Origin: Treponema sp.
Lineage (GTDB): Bacteria > Spirochaetota > Spirochaetia > Treponematales > Breznakiellaceae
Reading direction: 5' to 3'
NCBI GenBank assembly: GCA_031254315.1
Contig: JAIRUQ010000111.1
Coordinates: 1 to 64,000 of the forward strand
Length of the DNA: 64,000 bases
Shown here: positions 1 to 9,000 of the stretch, in pieces
Layout of the letters: each line of letters begins with the position of its first letter
How positions within the stretch are numbered: position 1 is the stretch's first letter
Program-made: the position numbers and the translations under genes
The notes under the pieces: generated by a model
What the model was told of the DNA's origin: nothing
The model's input: only the letters and a program-made list of their open reading frames with translations
The model's database searches: none

Positions 1-849
1 TTTTATATTGAAATCACCCGGATCAACGGGTTGAAATTCGATAAACATGACATTCCCCTGCAAAAAGGGAGCGTCTTTTCCGCTCCATCCCAGCCGGAAA
101 AGGTCGTCGGGAATGGTGATATGTACGCTCGTTATTTCGTCTTTGACGGTTGGGAAAATATACAGCCAGTGATCGGTTTCGATTGTTTCAAAGGTGGGAA
201 GCCGCACATAATAACGGTTGCCGTCTCCCATAACCTTAAATGAGAGGGAACGCATTGTCCTGATGGCGGCTAACGATTTATTGTATACCCTGCCAAAAGC
301 GCCGACATAGGGCATACCCTTTCCGGCGTAACAACCGTTAATTCTGGGGAAAAATTCGTCATTGTACAGCGTACCGGAAATAGTTACACAGGTTTCTCTT
401 TTTCCTTCAATTGTTTCGTCTGCCCTGTATATGCGGCTTGTTGAGTTTGGATCGCTTATTGCATACCACGGATCAAGAATGGGAATAAAATTTTTATTTC
501 GTTCATATAACAACAGTACCGTAACTGCAATGGCGATTATGGCTACTCCTGCCGCAATTAACCGTTTTTTGGTTAATTTGGGTTTTGGCGGCGGCGTAAA
601 GCCGGGTTTATACTGCGCGAAAAGCTCTTGTATGCTCTGGATGTCCAGTTTTTTATACAGGTTATTTTGATGGAATTTGACCGTTCCGTAACTGACGTCT
701 AAATCATAGCCGATTGTTTTGGGGGCTTTGCCGTCAAGAAGCAGGTCGAAAATTTCCTTTTCCCGTTGGGAAAGGACTGCCGGGGTGGGGTTTGCGTCTG
801 TATTATCTAACGATGAGAGTTTTTCAAGTATTTGTTTAGGGCTAGTCAT
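1..849 (-). CDS. LuxR-type HTH regulator with membrane anchor and extracytoplasmic domain (3' end outside window)
   Basis: The minus strand is open without a stop from an ATG at 849 to the window edge (283 codons), and a GAGG ribosome site lies 8 nt upstream. Residues about 26-85 form a GerE/LuxR helix-turn-helix (LSQREKEIFDLLLDGK, then VSYGTVKFHQNNLYKKL). A proline-rich linker follows, then one membrane segment at about 97-117 (LIAAGVAIIAIAVTVLLLY). The remaining 165 or more residues would be outside the cytoplasm and resemble a beta-sandwich carbohydrate-binding (CIA30/galactose-binding-like) domain, which is a weak inference. I infer a one-component membrane-bound regulator that senses an external ligand. 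Its C-terminus is not in view. Confidence 0.72.
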   Translation of the reverse strand, partial: MTSPKQILEKLSSLDNTDANPTPAVLSQREKEIFDLLLDGKAPKTIGYDLDVSYGTVKFHQNNLYKKLDIQSIQELFAQYKPGFTPPPKPKLTKKRLIAAGVAIIAIAVTVLLLYERNKNFIPILDPWYAISDPNSTSRIYRADETIEGKRETCVTISGTLYNDEFFPRINGCYAGKGMPYVGAFGRVYNKSLAAIRTMRSLSFKVMGDGNRYYVRLPTFETIETDHWLYIFPTVKDEITSVHITIPDDLFRLGWSGKDAPFLQGNVMFIEFQPVDPGDFNIK

Positions 850-878
850 TTTTCATGCCTCATTACAGTTCTTACCCT

Positions 879-901
879 ATATGTTACTAAAAGTAACATA
901 T
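879..901. promoter_or_regulatory. Perfect palindrome between divergent regulators
   Basis: ATATGTTACT and AGTAACATAT flank a 3-nt centre in the gap between the LuxR-type gene (minus) and the XRE gene (plus). A second, shorter dyad of the form GTTC-N7-GAAC lies at 927-941. Either could be an operator for one of the two regulators; which protein binds is not known. Confidence 0.45.
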
Positions 902-980
902 TTTTACAATATCTAAAGAAAATACCGTTCCTTATAAGAACTTGTCAATACAAGGTTATAAAGAAACCATATAGTATGGC

Positions 981-1304
981 ATGACAAATTTAAGGGCTTT
1001 ATTATCCGATAATACAAGGAAAAGAAGGAAGCTTTTAGACATCTCACAAGCAAAACTGGCTGAAAAAGTTGATACATCCACTCATTATATTGCCCAAATT
1101 GAACAAATGAATAAGTTTCCCTCTGTTGAGATGCTTGAACGAATAGCAGAAGCCCTTGAAATGGACAGTCCTGAGTTGTTTTCCACCCAAGTATTTACCG
1201 AAGAAGCGATAAAATGCGTTCAAGATAAAGTTCAAGCCGATTTAGACGAAGTTAGCATAGCCATAAAGAAAAGAATTACCGAGATAAAAATTATTAAGAA
1301 CTAG
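981..1304 (+). CDS. XRE-family helix-turn-helix regulator
   Basis: A 107-residue protein with a Cro/CI-type HTH at about residues 10-65 (RRKLLDISQAKLAEKVDTST, then HYIAQIEQMNKFPSVEMLER) and a charged helical tail. The pattern of one N-terminal HTH and a short tail is typical of small phage-like or chromosomal XRE repressors. A truncated relative lies at 5992-6228, sharing the MLERIA-AL-D-PELF block. The gene diverges from the LuxR-type gene across a palindrome-containing spacer, so the dyads there may be its own operators. Regulated genes cannot be named. Confidence 0.8.
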   Translation: MTNLRALLSDNTRKRRKLLDISQAKLAEKVDTSTHYIAQIEQMNKFPSVEMLERIAEALEMDSPELFSTQVFTEEAIKCVQDKVQADLDEVSIAIKKRITEIKIIKN

Positions 1305-1399
1305 CATGAAAAATAGGCTCCGTCCTTGCCTCTGTTACAGCCACCAAATGTCGCTCCCCCGACCTATGCTACATATAGCTTCCACCACTTTTCTTTTTT

Positions 1400-1426
1400 T
1401 CGTATTCATTCGTGTCATTCGTTGAT
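1400..1426. repeat. Dispersed ATTCGTGTCATTCGTTG repeat
   Basis: One copy of an intergenic repeat built from CATTCGTG units. Other copies in either orientation lie at 5907-5937, 14032-14068, 58160-58186 and 58221-58249. It sits in a 263-bp gap between the XRE gene and trmB in which I see no gene. Confidence 0.6.
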
Positions 1427-1553
1427 ACTTCCTTTCAAAAAATGATAAAGGAATCTCCGCAAATGTTCAAGTTTACTCAATTATCATATTTTTTCACGCT
1501 TTTGTCAACAAAAATATTCAAATTACAATAGATTTGCCATTTCGCCTAACGAG

Positions 1554-1583
1554 CGATAGACAACATTTTAATGTCGTCTATCG
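1554..1583 (-). terminator. Stem-loop at the 3' end of trmB
   Basis: CGATAGAC and GTCTATCG form the base of a stem of about 13 bp with one mismatch, straddling the trmB stop codon. No clear U-run follows, so it may protect the transcript end rather than terminate it by itself. Confidence 0.35.
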
Positions 1584-2266
1584 GTTAAGGTATCTGCCGT
1601 TTTTATGGCGCATAACGTTTTTGTAAAATAAAGCTCCCTGATCACATGGCTTTTCGCAAGCCCCTTCTGCTCAAACCTTGTTCCAGGTCTCCATGGCTGA
1701 GGCGGAGCAAAGCCGTCAAAGGAGTTTTTCAAAGAGGCGGTCGCGCTTAACTCTTCAAGAGCGGCAAGTGCGTAGTCTTCCCAATCGGTAACCATGTATA
1801 AATAGCCGCCGGGTTTTAAGCAGTCTGCGAGAGTTTCTGTAAAGGGACGCTTAACAAGGCGGCGTTTTCTGTGCCTTTTTTTCTGCCATGGGTCGGGGAA
1901 AAAGAGATGAATCGCGTCGAGGGAGCCTGTAGGAATCATTTTTTGCGCGACATGAACCGCGTCATATTCGATGATTTTTATATTTGAAAGGGAGCGCTTT
2001 TCAATTTCCCATAACAGCCGTCCTATACCAGGACGATGAACTTCGATGCCAAGGTAGTTTTTATCCTGATTCGCCTGAGCTATTTCTGCAGTCGCAAGTC
2101 CTGAACCAAAACCAATTTCCATTGTTATGTTTGTATTATTGAAGATTTTGGAAAAGTCAAGTTTTTCTTCGCAGACTGGAATTAAAAATTGAAATGACAG
2201 GGAATCGTAGGCTTTTCTCTGTGCTGTTGTATAACGTCCCGTGCGTATTACATAACTTTTATGCAT
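1568..2266 (-). CDS. trmB: tRNA (guanine-N7-)-methyltransferase
   Basis: A 232-residue Rossmann methyltransferase of the TrmB family, which uses SAM to make m7G46 in the variable loop of tRNAs. The SAM-binding segment is ITMEIGFGSGLATAEIAQ (about residues 45-62), followed by YLGIEVHRPGI. The family signature DAIHLFFPDPWQKKRHRKRR is at about 115-134, and TDWEDYALAALE comes later. Length is normal for the family. The start codon overlaps the stop of the upstream lipoprotein gene by one base, so the two are probably cotranscribed. Confidence 0.95.
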   Translation of the reverse strand: MHKSYVIRTGRYTTAQRKAYDSLSFQFLIPVCEEKLDFSKIFNNTNITMEIGFGSGLATAEIAQANQDKNYLGIEVHRPGIGRLLWEIEKRSLSNIKIIEYDAVHVAQKMIPTGSLDAIHLFFPDPWQKKRHRKRRLVKRPFTETLADCLKPGGYLYMVTDWEDYALAALEELSATASLKNSFDGFAPPQPWRPGTRFEQKGLAKSHVIRELYFTKTLCAIKTADTLTDRRH

Positions 2267-2928
2267 CAGTTGATGGGAACCACATTTGTAAAAGCGCTAC
2301 AAAAATTAGCTTCATCTTCCGCCCAAAGCGCCACTGTTCCGGCAGACGAAGGCAGTCTTAATTGGGAAACATTGCCTGATAAGGAATCAACATTAACGGT
2401 GCTGAGATAATTTCCCGAATTGTCATAACAGACAAGACGGTTGACGGTCCACTGTGAATTGATCGTGTACATTCCGTTTGAGATTTCAATTTCAGGGAAG
2501 GGGAAACGCGCATTACCGTCGTAGGTAAAAGTGCGCTCCGAGCTTTCACCGCCCTTGTTGACCAGCACCGCTCGGAACAAACCACGGGGAAGACCGCCCT
2601 CAGGGGCAGAAATGCTTCGCGTCCCTATCCAGTCTTTTCCTTCACTTGAAAACTTTACCCAGTCATCGCTTTTTATCTGCCAGCGAAGCTGTTCTCTGTC
2701 GTGGTAAAGGTAGAGCGAGTCAAGATTTTCAATGCCGTCCTCGTCTTCGGGAATAACAAAAAACGAAAAATGCTCCTGCGGTCCATCATCACCCTGATAC
2801 AACACCAGATTCAAAAAACCATAAGTTATTATCGGCGCGGATTTTGTACATGAGACAGATGCCGCAAGTAAAAATGCCAATGCGATCAAAAAAGAGACGG
2901 ATTTAATGATTGATACGAAAAATCTCAT
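2266..2928 (-). CDS. Putative lipoprotein
   Basis: A 220-residue protein with a lipoprotein signal: basic start, hydrophobic stretch, then a lipobox ending SVSC at about residue 27. The mature part is polar and probably beta-rich, with no family I recognise. Lipidation and export to the periplasm or outer surface are inferred from the signal alone. Its stop codon overlaps the trmB start, so it is likely the first gene of a two-gene transcript. Confidence 0.75.
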   Translation of the reverse strand: MRFFVSIIKSVSFLIALAFLLAASVSCTKSAPIITYGFLNLVLYQGDDGPQEHFSFFVIPEDEDGIENLDSLYLYHDREQLRWQIKSDDWVKFSSEGKDWIGTRSISAPEGGLPRGLFRAVLVNKGGESSERTFTYDGNARFPFPEIEISNGMYTINSQWTVNRLVCYDNSGNYLSTVNVDSLSGNVSQLRLPSSAGTVALWAEDEANFCSAFTNVVPIN

Positions 2929-3003
2929 AACTATTATTTAAGTTTAATTCAAAAAACAAAATTTGTCCAGTATAGTAGATATGTCCAAGAAGAAAGAAAA
3001 AAA

Positions 3004-3172
3004 CCACGGAGGTCACGGAGTTCTGATTAGAAGGCGATGTCCATACCCAAGAACCGCTTGCACATAGAAAAGTATAAAAAATCACCCCTCCAACTAACTT
3101 CGCGACTTACCGTCATATTCTTCGTTAGCTTTCTTCCCTCTTCCCCTCCGTGTTCTCCGTGTCCTCCGTGGT
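3004..3172. repeat. Two inverted copies of the CACGGAGG repeat
   Basis: The 309-bp gap 2929-3237 has no gene that I can support. It holds CCACGGAGGTCACGGAG at 3004-3020 and the opposite orientation, CTCCGTG units in three tandem steps, at 3145-3172. Further copies lie at 6311-6340, 13952-13982 and 17070-17090. Confidence 0.65.
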
Positions 3173-3237
3173 TATATTTTCTTAATTAAGATTTCTTCTA
3201 GGGTTACATTTTCCCCAAAATATGCTAACCTAAAAAA

Positions 3238-3834
3238 ATGAATATCTGGTTTGCTACGAACAATGTACATAAAAAAAAGGAATTGGAGGCGATTCTCGGG
3301 ACGGATTTGAAAATACCGGCGCGGGAGGGGTATGATTTTTGTCCTAAGGAGGACGCTGATACTTTCCGTGAAAATGCCCTTATTAAAGCGAGAGAATTAC
3401 AAAAACTGCTTGGCAGGGATGAGCCTGTCATCGCCGATGATTCCGGTCTTTGTGTAGACGCTTTGGGCGGAAGACCCGGCGTTTTGTCCGCCCGTTACGG
3501 AATGGAAAACGGCAACAAGTTGACAAGCGCCCAACAAAATATTATGCTCCTTGATGAATTGCTGGAGGCTCCAAAAAGAAGCGCGAGGTTTGTCTGCGCG
3601 ATGGTTCTTCTTTTGAGTAACGACCGCTTTTTTATTATTCAAGAAACACTTGAAGGAGAAATTGTAAAAAAGAGCGAAATGAGGGGCGAAGGCGGATTTG
3701 GCTACGACCCGATTTTTTTGGTTCCTGAATACGGGCGCACACTTGCGGAGCTTTCGGCGGACGAAAAAAACTTTCTTAGCCACAGAGGAAAAGCAGGTAA
3801 AATAATAGCGAAGTTATTAAAAGATAATGTCTAA
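3238..3834 (+). CDS. rdgB: Non-canonical purine NTP pyrophosphatase (RdgB/HAM1 family)
   Basis: A 198-residue protein that should hydrolyse ITP, dITP and XTP to monophosphates, keeping deaminated purines out of DNA and RNA. Family marks are WFATNNVHKKKELEAIL at the N-terminus, ADDSGLCVDALGGRPGVLSA at about residues 65-84, and GGFGYDPIF near residue 150. Length is normal. Its last 8 bases overlap the start of the helicase gene downstream, so the two repair genes are translationally coupled. Confidence 0.95.
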   Translation: MNIWFATNNVHKKKELEAILGTDLKIPAREGYDFCPKEDADTFRENALIKARELQKLLGRDEPVIADDSGLCVDALGGRPGVLSARYGMENGNKLTSAQQNIMLLDELLEAPKRSARFVCAMVLLLSNDRFFIIQETLEGEIVKKSEMRGEGGFGYDPIFLVPEYGRTLAELSADEKNFLSHRGKAGKIIAKLLKDNV

Positions 3835-5884
3835 ACTGAATATAAAAGTCCATCTAAATGAGCCGCAAACGCAGGCAGTCCGCGCGATTGAAGGACCGGT
3901 GTTGATCATAGCAGGTGCGGGTTCGGGGAAAACGAGGGTAATAACATACCGTATCGCGCACATGCTTGAAGAGGGAATTCCCCAATCAGCGATTTTAGCT
4001 CTCACTTTTACAAATAAAGCCGCGAGAGAGATGGAGGCAAGGCTCAAAGAAATTACAGGGAAGAAACTGCAAAGCCTCACCGTCAGTACGTTTCATGCGT
4101 TCGGGCTTAAATTGCTCAGAGAAGAATGTGAACATATCGGTTACAGAAAAAACTTTTCTGTTTATGATGAGACCGATAAAATGTCGCTAATCAAAGAATC
4201 ATTAAGGGAATGTAAAATAAATCCTTCTAAAACGGATATTTATGAACTTAGTCAATTTTTTTCTAAGATTAAAACATTTCTTGTTAATTGGACAGAAAAC
4301 GCCGATATGCGCCCAGTTTATGACGAATACCAGCAGGCGTTAAAAATATACAATGCCGTTGATTTTGACGATCTATTGACAATTCCGCTTGAAATTTTTG
4401 AAAAAAACGATGCGCTTCTTCATAAATATCAAAAAAAATTCCGTTATATTTTGGTTGATGAGTTTCAGGACACAAGTTTGATTCAGTACAAATTATTAAA
4501 ACTCCTTGCCGTCGGGAAAAACGCCAATATTTGCGTTGTCGGCGACGATGATCAGTCCATTTATTCATGGAGGGGCGCTAATTACGGAAATATCCTGTTG
4601 TTTGAAAATGATTTTCCTGACAGGGTAGAAATTAAACTTGAACAAAATTACCGCTCGACTTCCACTATTCTTGACGCGGCAAACGGCGTAATATCGCATA
4701 ACAAGGGCAGAAAAGAAAAAAATCTCTGGTCTCAAGAGGAGTGCGGAAAGCCTGTAGAACTTTATTTTCCCGAAAACGAAACTGCGGAAGCGGATTTTAT
4801 TTCAAGCCAAATCAGGCATTTGATGATAGCGGAAGATTACAAGTACCACGATTTTGGTGTGTTGACAAGAACTAACTCACTTGCGAGAAATATAGAAGAG
4901 GCGTTTTTAGCGGAGAACATTCCCTACCGTGTTTCGGGGGGGACAAGTTTTTTTCAGCGCAAAGAAATTAAGGACATAATTTCTTACCTGCGGATTATCG
5001 CGAATACAGACGATGATGTAAGCCTTTTACGGATAATTAACACTCCGCGAAGAGGTATTGGCAAGACAACTATCGCTTCACTAAACGAGCTTGCAAGGAA
5101 AAGCCATACCAGCATTTGGAACGCGTTTGTCCGCTTGAATTATGTCCGCTCACAGGGACAACAAGGGTTGTTTCAGGAGCAGAAGGCAATGACAGAGATT
5201 GAAGAATTTTCAACAATGATTGAAAACTTTCGCTCCCTCATACTTGAACGTCAGGTAACGGACGAAAAGCCGTGGAAACTTTCCCGTTGTGTGCGCAAAT
5301 TAGTTGATAACATCGACTACTGGAGTTATCTTGTTCTTGAACACGGCAAGGACGAAAAAAAAGCAAGGTGGAAATACAGTAACATAGAATATTTTATCCG
5401 TATGATTGAAAATTGGGAATCCGATTCCGATAATCTTGACGCCGGATTGTACCCGTGGCTTAACAGGATCAGCCTTATTCTCCGTGATGACGGCGAGGAT
5501 GACGCTGACGGAAAAGTCAACTTAATGACAATTCACGCCGCCAAAGGTCTTGAGTTTCCTGCCGTCTTTATCGCCGGAGTCGAAGAGGGATTAATTCCGC
5601 ACGAAAAAAGTATCGAGGAGTCTGAAAACGAAGAAGGCGGAAGCATCGAAGAGGAGCGCCGTCTTTTTTATGTCGCAATCACAAGGGCGAGGGAAAAACT
5701 TTACATTACAAGCTGTAAGAAACGCCGCCACCTTCAAAACACTGTTGAGTGCCGCCCCTCCCCTTTCCTTGAAGAAATCCCCAACGATTTGATCAGTATA
5801 CACGAAAGAATAAATGAAAAAGAAACGGCAGACGAAACTCAGGCGAATAAATTTATGGAACAGATGAAGGCTATGTTTGATTAG
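3827..5884 (+). CDS. UvrD/PcrA/Rep-type superfamily 1 DNA helicase
   Basis: A 685-residue 3'-5' DNA helicase. It has the Q-motif LNEPQTQAV, Walker A AGAGSGKTRVIT, Walker B LVDEFQDTS, motif III GDDDQSIYSWRGA, motif IV QNYRST and motif V VNLMTIHAAKGLEFPAVF. Length matches UvrD, PcrA and Rep (650-750 residues). Roles would be nucleotide excision repair, mismatch repair or clearing replication blocks. I cannot separate the UvrD, PcrA and Rep names from sequence alone. It overlaps rdgB by 8 bases. Confidence 0.93.
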   Translation: MSKLNIKVHLNEPQTQAVRAIEGPVLIIAGAGSGKTRVITYRIAHMLEEGIPQSAILALTFTNKAAREMEARLKEITGKKLQSLTVSTFHAFGLKLLREECEHIGYRKNFSVYDETDKMSLIKESLRECKINPSKTDIYELSQFFSKIKTFLVNWTENADMRPVYDEYQQALKIYNAVDFDDLLTIPLEIFEKNDALLHKYQKKFRYILVDEFQDTSLIQYKLLKLLAVGKNANICVVGDDDQSIYSWRGANYGNILLFENDFPDRVEIKLEQNYRSTSTILDAANGVISHNKGRKEKNLWSQEECGKPVELYFPENETAEADFISSQIRHLMIAEDYKYHDFGVLTRTNSLARNIEEAFLAENIPYRVSGGTSFFQRKEIKDIISYLRIIANTDDDVSLLRIINTPRRGIGKTTIASLNELARKSHTSIWNAFVRLNYVRSQGQQGLFQEQKAMTEIEEFSTMIENFRSLILERQVTDEKPWKLSRCVRKLVDNIDYWSYLVLEHGKDEKKARWKYSNIEYFIRMIENWESDSDNLDAGLYPWLNRISLILRDDGEDDADGKVNLMTIHAAKGLEFPAVFIAGVEEGLIPHEKSIEESENEEGGSIEEERRLFYVAITRAREKLYITSCKKRRHLQNTVECRPSPFLEEIPNDLISIHERINEKETADETQANKFMEQMKAMFD

Positions 5885-5906
5885 AGTGAAACTAAGAGAA
5901 GAAGGA

Positions 5907-5937
5907 GCAACGAATGACACGAATGAACACGAATTGA
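5907..5937. repeat. Dispersed CGAATGACACGAATGAACACG repeat
   Basis: Tandem CACGAAT-type units directly after the helicase gene, in the orientation opposite to the copy at 1400-1426. Confidence 0.6.
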
Positions 5938-5991
5938 GCATACAAATTCGGTAGCTGAGAGCGTTGCATGTAATGTTAGGGGCAAAAAAAA

Positions 5992-6243
5992 TCATCGTTG
6001 CCATTGCTTGATTTTTTCTATAATTGATTTTTTGAATTGTTTGTAATTTTTCTCAAATTGTTTGAACTCAAGTAAAATCTCTTGGGATATACGTTCAACT
6101 GATTTATTGCTATTAGAAAGAAGGACAACAGAGCCTGTCGTAAAGAGTTCAGGGGTATCAACATTAAGAGCCTGCGCAATCCGCTCCAACATAGCGGCAG
6201 ACGGGAATTTTTTCCCAACTTCAATCATGGCTATATAATTAGG
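5992..6243 (-). pseudogene. Truncated XRE-family regulator
   Basis: Reading on the minus strand, the frame contains STAPNYIAMIEVGKKFPSAA followed by MLERIAQAL and PELFTTG, matching the middle and C-terminal half of the XRE gene at 981-1304. An in-frame TGA lies just upstream (about 6244-6246), and the first helices of the HTH are missing. An ATG at 6228 could still give a 78-residue remnant with a charged C-terminal helix. Dispersed repeats flank it on both sides, and a small hairpin (CACAGC-TAAC-GCTGTG at 6263-6278) sits at the break. I read it as a gene relic. Confidence 0.65.
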
Positions 6244-6310
6244 GGCGGTACTTATTCATCCACACAGCTAACGCTGTGCAATGTTTTGCGTACATAATTC
6301 GTCCCCCTCT

Positions 6311-6340
6311 TCTCCTCCGTGCCTTTGTGCCTTCGTGTGA
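6311..6340. repeat. Variant CTCCGTG/CTTTGTG intergenic repeat
   Basis: Tandem CTCCGTG, CTTTGTG and CTTCGTG steps of about 10 nt. This is a variant member of the CACGGAGG family, between the XRE relic and recG. Confidence 0.5.
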
Positions 6341-6355
6341 GTATTTCTAAACTTA

Positions 6356-8413
6356 CTAAAGCGCAACCTCATAAAAAGGCGGCGCTTCTTCTAAAACTTT
6401 AGCTATCACACGATGATCATCAAGTAATAAATCGGGATCGCTTTCCAAAATCGAAAAAACGTCTTCTCTGGCGCGTTCAAGTTCTTCTATATCACGGATT
6501 GGATTTGCTATGCCAAGATCAAGGTAACCTGATTGCTCTGTTCCTGTAATTTGTCCAGGTCCTCTTAACTTTAAGTCTTCTTCCGCAATTATAAAGCCGT
6601 CGTTATTTTCGAGCATTACTTTTAAGCGGATTTTTCCTTCTTCCGTGAGATCGTCGGAATAAACAAGAAAACAAAACGACTGTTCCAAGCCTCGCCCGAC
6701 ACGTCCGCGCAACTGGTGAAGAGCGGATAACCCAAAACGCTCGGCGTGTTCAACTACCATGCAAGTCGCGTTAGGCACATCTACCCCGACTTCTACAACG
6801 CTTGTCGCAGAAAGGAGCTTAATTTTACCTTTGCGAAAATCGTCCATCGTCTTCTTTTTATCTTCTTCTTCTATTTTAGAATGAATAAGAGCGGTTTTAT
6901 ATTTGGGAAACACTTCTTTCGCAAGCCTCTGCGCCATTGACACAGCATCCTTGATTTCATCCCCGCCTTCGATTAACGGATATACAAAGTACGCCTGCCT
7001 GCCCTGCTCCAGTTCTTTGCGGACAAAATCATAAACTTTTTTTTCGTTTGATTCTTTAGCGAGATGAGTTTTAACGGGCTTTCTTCCGGGAGGCATATCC
7101 TTTATTATTGAGACATCCATGTCGCCAAAGACAGTAAGGGTTAAAGTTCTGGGAATGGGAGTCGCGCTCATCATTAAAAGACTCGTGTCCTCTCCCTTTT
7201 TCATAATAAGGGAACGTTGCGTTACGCCAAAACGATGCTGTTCGTCAATAACTACGAGTTTTAGTTTTTTGTATTCGACATCATTTGAAAAAAGAGCGTG
7301 GGTCCCTACTACAATGTCAATAGTACCGTCTAAAAGATTTTTTAATAAGTCCTTTCGCCCTTGAGCTTTGATATTTCCTGTTAGAAAAGCAATCCTTATT
7401 CCAAGAGGCTCCAAAAGACGCGCCGCATTTTCCGCGTGCTGTCTTGCTAACAATTCTGTCGGAGCCATGATTGCCGCCTGCCCTTTCTCTTCAACAACAT
7501 TCAGGGCGGCAAGAAAAGACACAAGCGTTTTCCCCGAACCGACATCGCCCTGCAAAAGACGCGCCATCGCAAGCCCGGATGCAAGGTCTTTGTTTATTTC
7601 TTCGACAGCGTCAATTTGCCCCTGAGTAAGAGAGAAAGGCAGTCTTTCTATAAGCCGTTTTTGTAATGGTTTAAGCTCTTTATTGTCAACATTAACATAA
7701 TTTATTTTACATTTTTTTCTTTCCAGTACACAACGGGCGACCATCACTTCAAGGTAAAATAATTCTTCATAAATTAAAGTTTTTTTAGCTAATTCAAGAT
7801 TTACGGCGGATGTGGGAAAATGCATTTCTTTTATAGCGGTACTTTTTGATAAAAGGTTGTACTTATTAATTATTTCTTTGGGAAGTTCATCATCAATTTC
7901 ATCGGCGTATTTTTTTATGGCGTTTGATAAAAAACGGCGTAACATTGTCTGAGTTAGCGAAGATGAAAGCGGATAAACGGGTAAAATCTTTCCAAAACTT
8001 GTCCCCGATGAAACGGATTCAATCTCAAATGCGCTTGATTGAAGTTCGCCGTATTTATAATAAAAACGCCCAAAAAGCATGTATTTCTCTCCTATTACAA
8101 GCTGTTTGTCCATCCACGGGCGGTTAAAACATAACAATACCGCCTGCGTACCTTCATCTTCAATATAAACTTTAAGGGTTTTCATTCTCCCATAGCCAAA
8201 CCATTCCTTAGCGAAAACAGTAACAACAGCGCATACTTTTCCGCTTCGATATTCACATAACGGAACAATTTTCGCTCTGTCCGCCCAATCACGCGGATAG
8301 TGAAGAAGAAGCTCCGCGACGCTTCGTATTCCAAGACGGGCAAGTTTGGGAAGAATGGCTGAACCTACTCCATAAATCGTGTTTACGGAAGTACAAAGTG
8401 AGCGTAAAAACAT
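6356..8413 (-). CDS. recG: ATP-dependent DNA helicase RecG
   Basis: A 685-residue superfamily 2 helicase that regresses stalled forks and moves Holliday junctions. The N-terminal wedge/OB region covers about residues 1-250. Motifs seen are Walker A GDVGSGKTLVS, the DEAH-like box VVIDEQHRFGVTQR, SATPIPRTL, and the C-terminal SATSVVEVGVDVPNATCMVV and QLRGRVGRG. Length is normal. Its ATG overlaps the stop of yggT as TAATG, so it is the third gene of a dnaE-yggT-recG operon. Confidence 0.95.
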   Translation of the reverse strand: MFLRSLCTSVNTIYGVGSAILPKLARLGIRSVAELLLHYPRDWADRAKIVPLCEYRSGKVCAVVTVFAKEWFGYGRMKTLKVYIEDEGTQAVLLCFNRPWMDKQLVIGEKYMLFGRFYYKYGELQSSAFEIESVSSGTSFGKILPVYPLSSSLTQTMLRRFLSNAIKKYADEIDDELPKEIINKYNLLSKSTAIKEMHFPTSAVNLELAKKTLIYEELFYLEVMVARCVLERKKCKINYVNVDNKELKPLQKRLIERLPFSLTQGQIDAVEEINKDLASGLAMARLLQGDVGSGKTLVSFLAALNVVEEKGQAAIMAPTELLARQHAENAARLLEPLGIRIAFLTGNIKAQGRKDLLKNLLDGTIDIVVGTHALFSNDVEYKKLKLVVIDEQHRFGVTQRSLIMKKGEDTSLLMMSATPIPRTLTLTVFGDMDVSIIKDMPPGRKPVKTHLAKESNEKKVYDFVRKELEQGRQAYFVYPLIEGGDEIKDAVSMAQRLAKEVFPKYKTALIHSKIEEEDKKKTMDDFRKGKIKLLSATSVVEVGVDVPNATCMVVEHAERFGLSALHQLRGRVGRGLEQSFCFLVYSDDLTEEGKIRLKVMLENNDGFIIAEEDLKLRGPGQITGTEQSGYLDLGIANPIRDIEELERAREDVFSILESDPDLLLDDHRVIAKVLEEAPPFYEVAL

Positions 8414-9000
8414 TATATAGGCAGATTATAAAGTAAATTGACGAGAAATGGCATTAACATCTTCCCGCCAACCAGTAAAACAATAAGTAACAGTAATGTT
8501 ACTAACATTCCTGTCATATAGTTTCCTGTTTTGTTTCCAAAAATTATCCTATTCATACGGTACATTACAGGCTGTGAAATAGTATTAATTGTGTTCCAAA
8601 ACGGGCTGTAAATATCACGGCTTGTTATATACGCAATCGCGCGCAGGATAATTATAATAATAAAAAATAAAATTATAAATGACACTATCGACCATACTGA
8701 TGATAAAACAATGGCGAGTATATTTCCAAGTGTTATTCTTTCCGCCGCCGCAAGCGTTAATAAAATGCTTTGAATAACAGAAAGAAAAACTAACGCTACG
8801 ACAGCCGAAAAATCAAGAAAACCGATGCGCAGGTTTATGTTACGCCGCCACCAGTCAAGGTATGGGTCGGTAATTCTGCTTAAAATTTCGACAGGTTTTC
8901 CTGATACAGAATCGGCGAACCATGAAAGTATTATTCGCACAAATATCAATAAAGTATAAACGCCTACAATGGCGGCAAGAAAAGCAAAAACAGCGCCCAT
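8413..9000 (-). CDS. YggT-family membrane protein
   Basis: An integral membrane protein of about 195 residues containing two YggT units. The marks are RIILSW with ITDPYLDWWRR in the first unit and ISQPVMYRMNRIIFG in the second. Strongly hydrophobic segments suggest about five membrane passes. I place the start at 9000 because GGAGG lies 5 nt before that ATG. The alternative ATG at 9012 has no ribosome site. The start overlaps the dnaE stop as TAATG. The function of the family is not settled; roles in cell-envelope or cell-shape biology have been proposed. Confidence 0.85.
   Translation of the reverse strand: MGAVFAFLAAIVGVYTLLIFVRIILSWFADSVSGKPVEILSRITDPYLDWWRRNINLRIGFLDFSAVVALVFLSVIQSILLTLAAAERITLGNILAIVLSSVWSIVSFIILFFIIIIILRAIAYITSRDIYSPFWNTINTISQPVMYRMNRIIFGNKTGNYMTGMLVTLLLLIVLLVGGKMLMPFLVNLLYNLPI

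Noticed and set aside
1363..1374. GCTACATATAGC, repeated in reverse at 20908-20919
   Set aside because: A 12-base palindrome-like match in two AT-rich gaps. It may belong to a repeat family but is too short to call.
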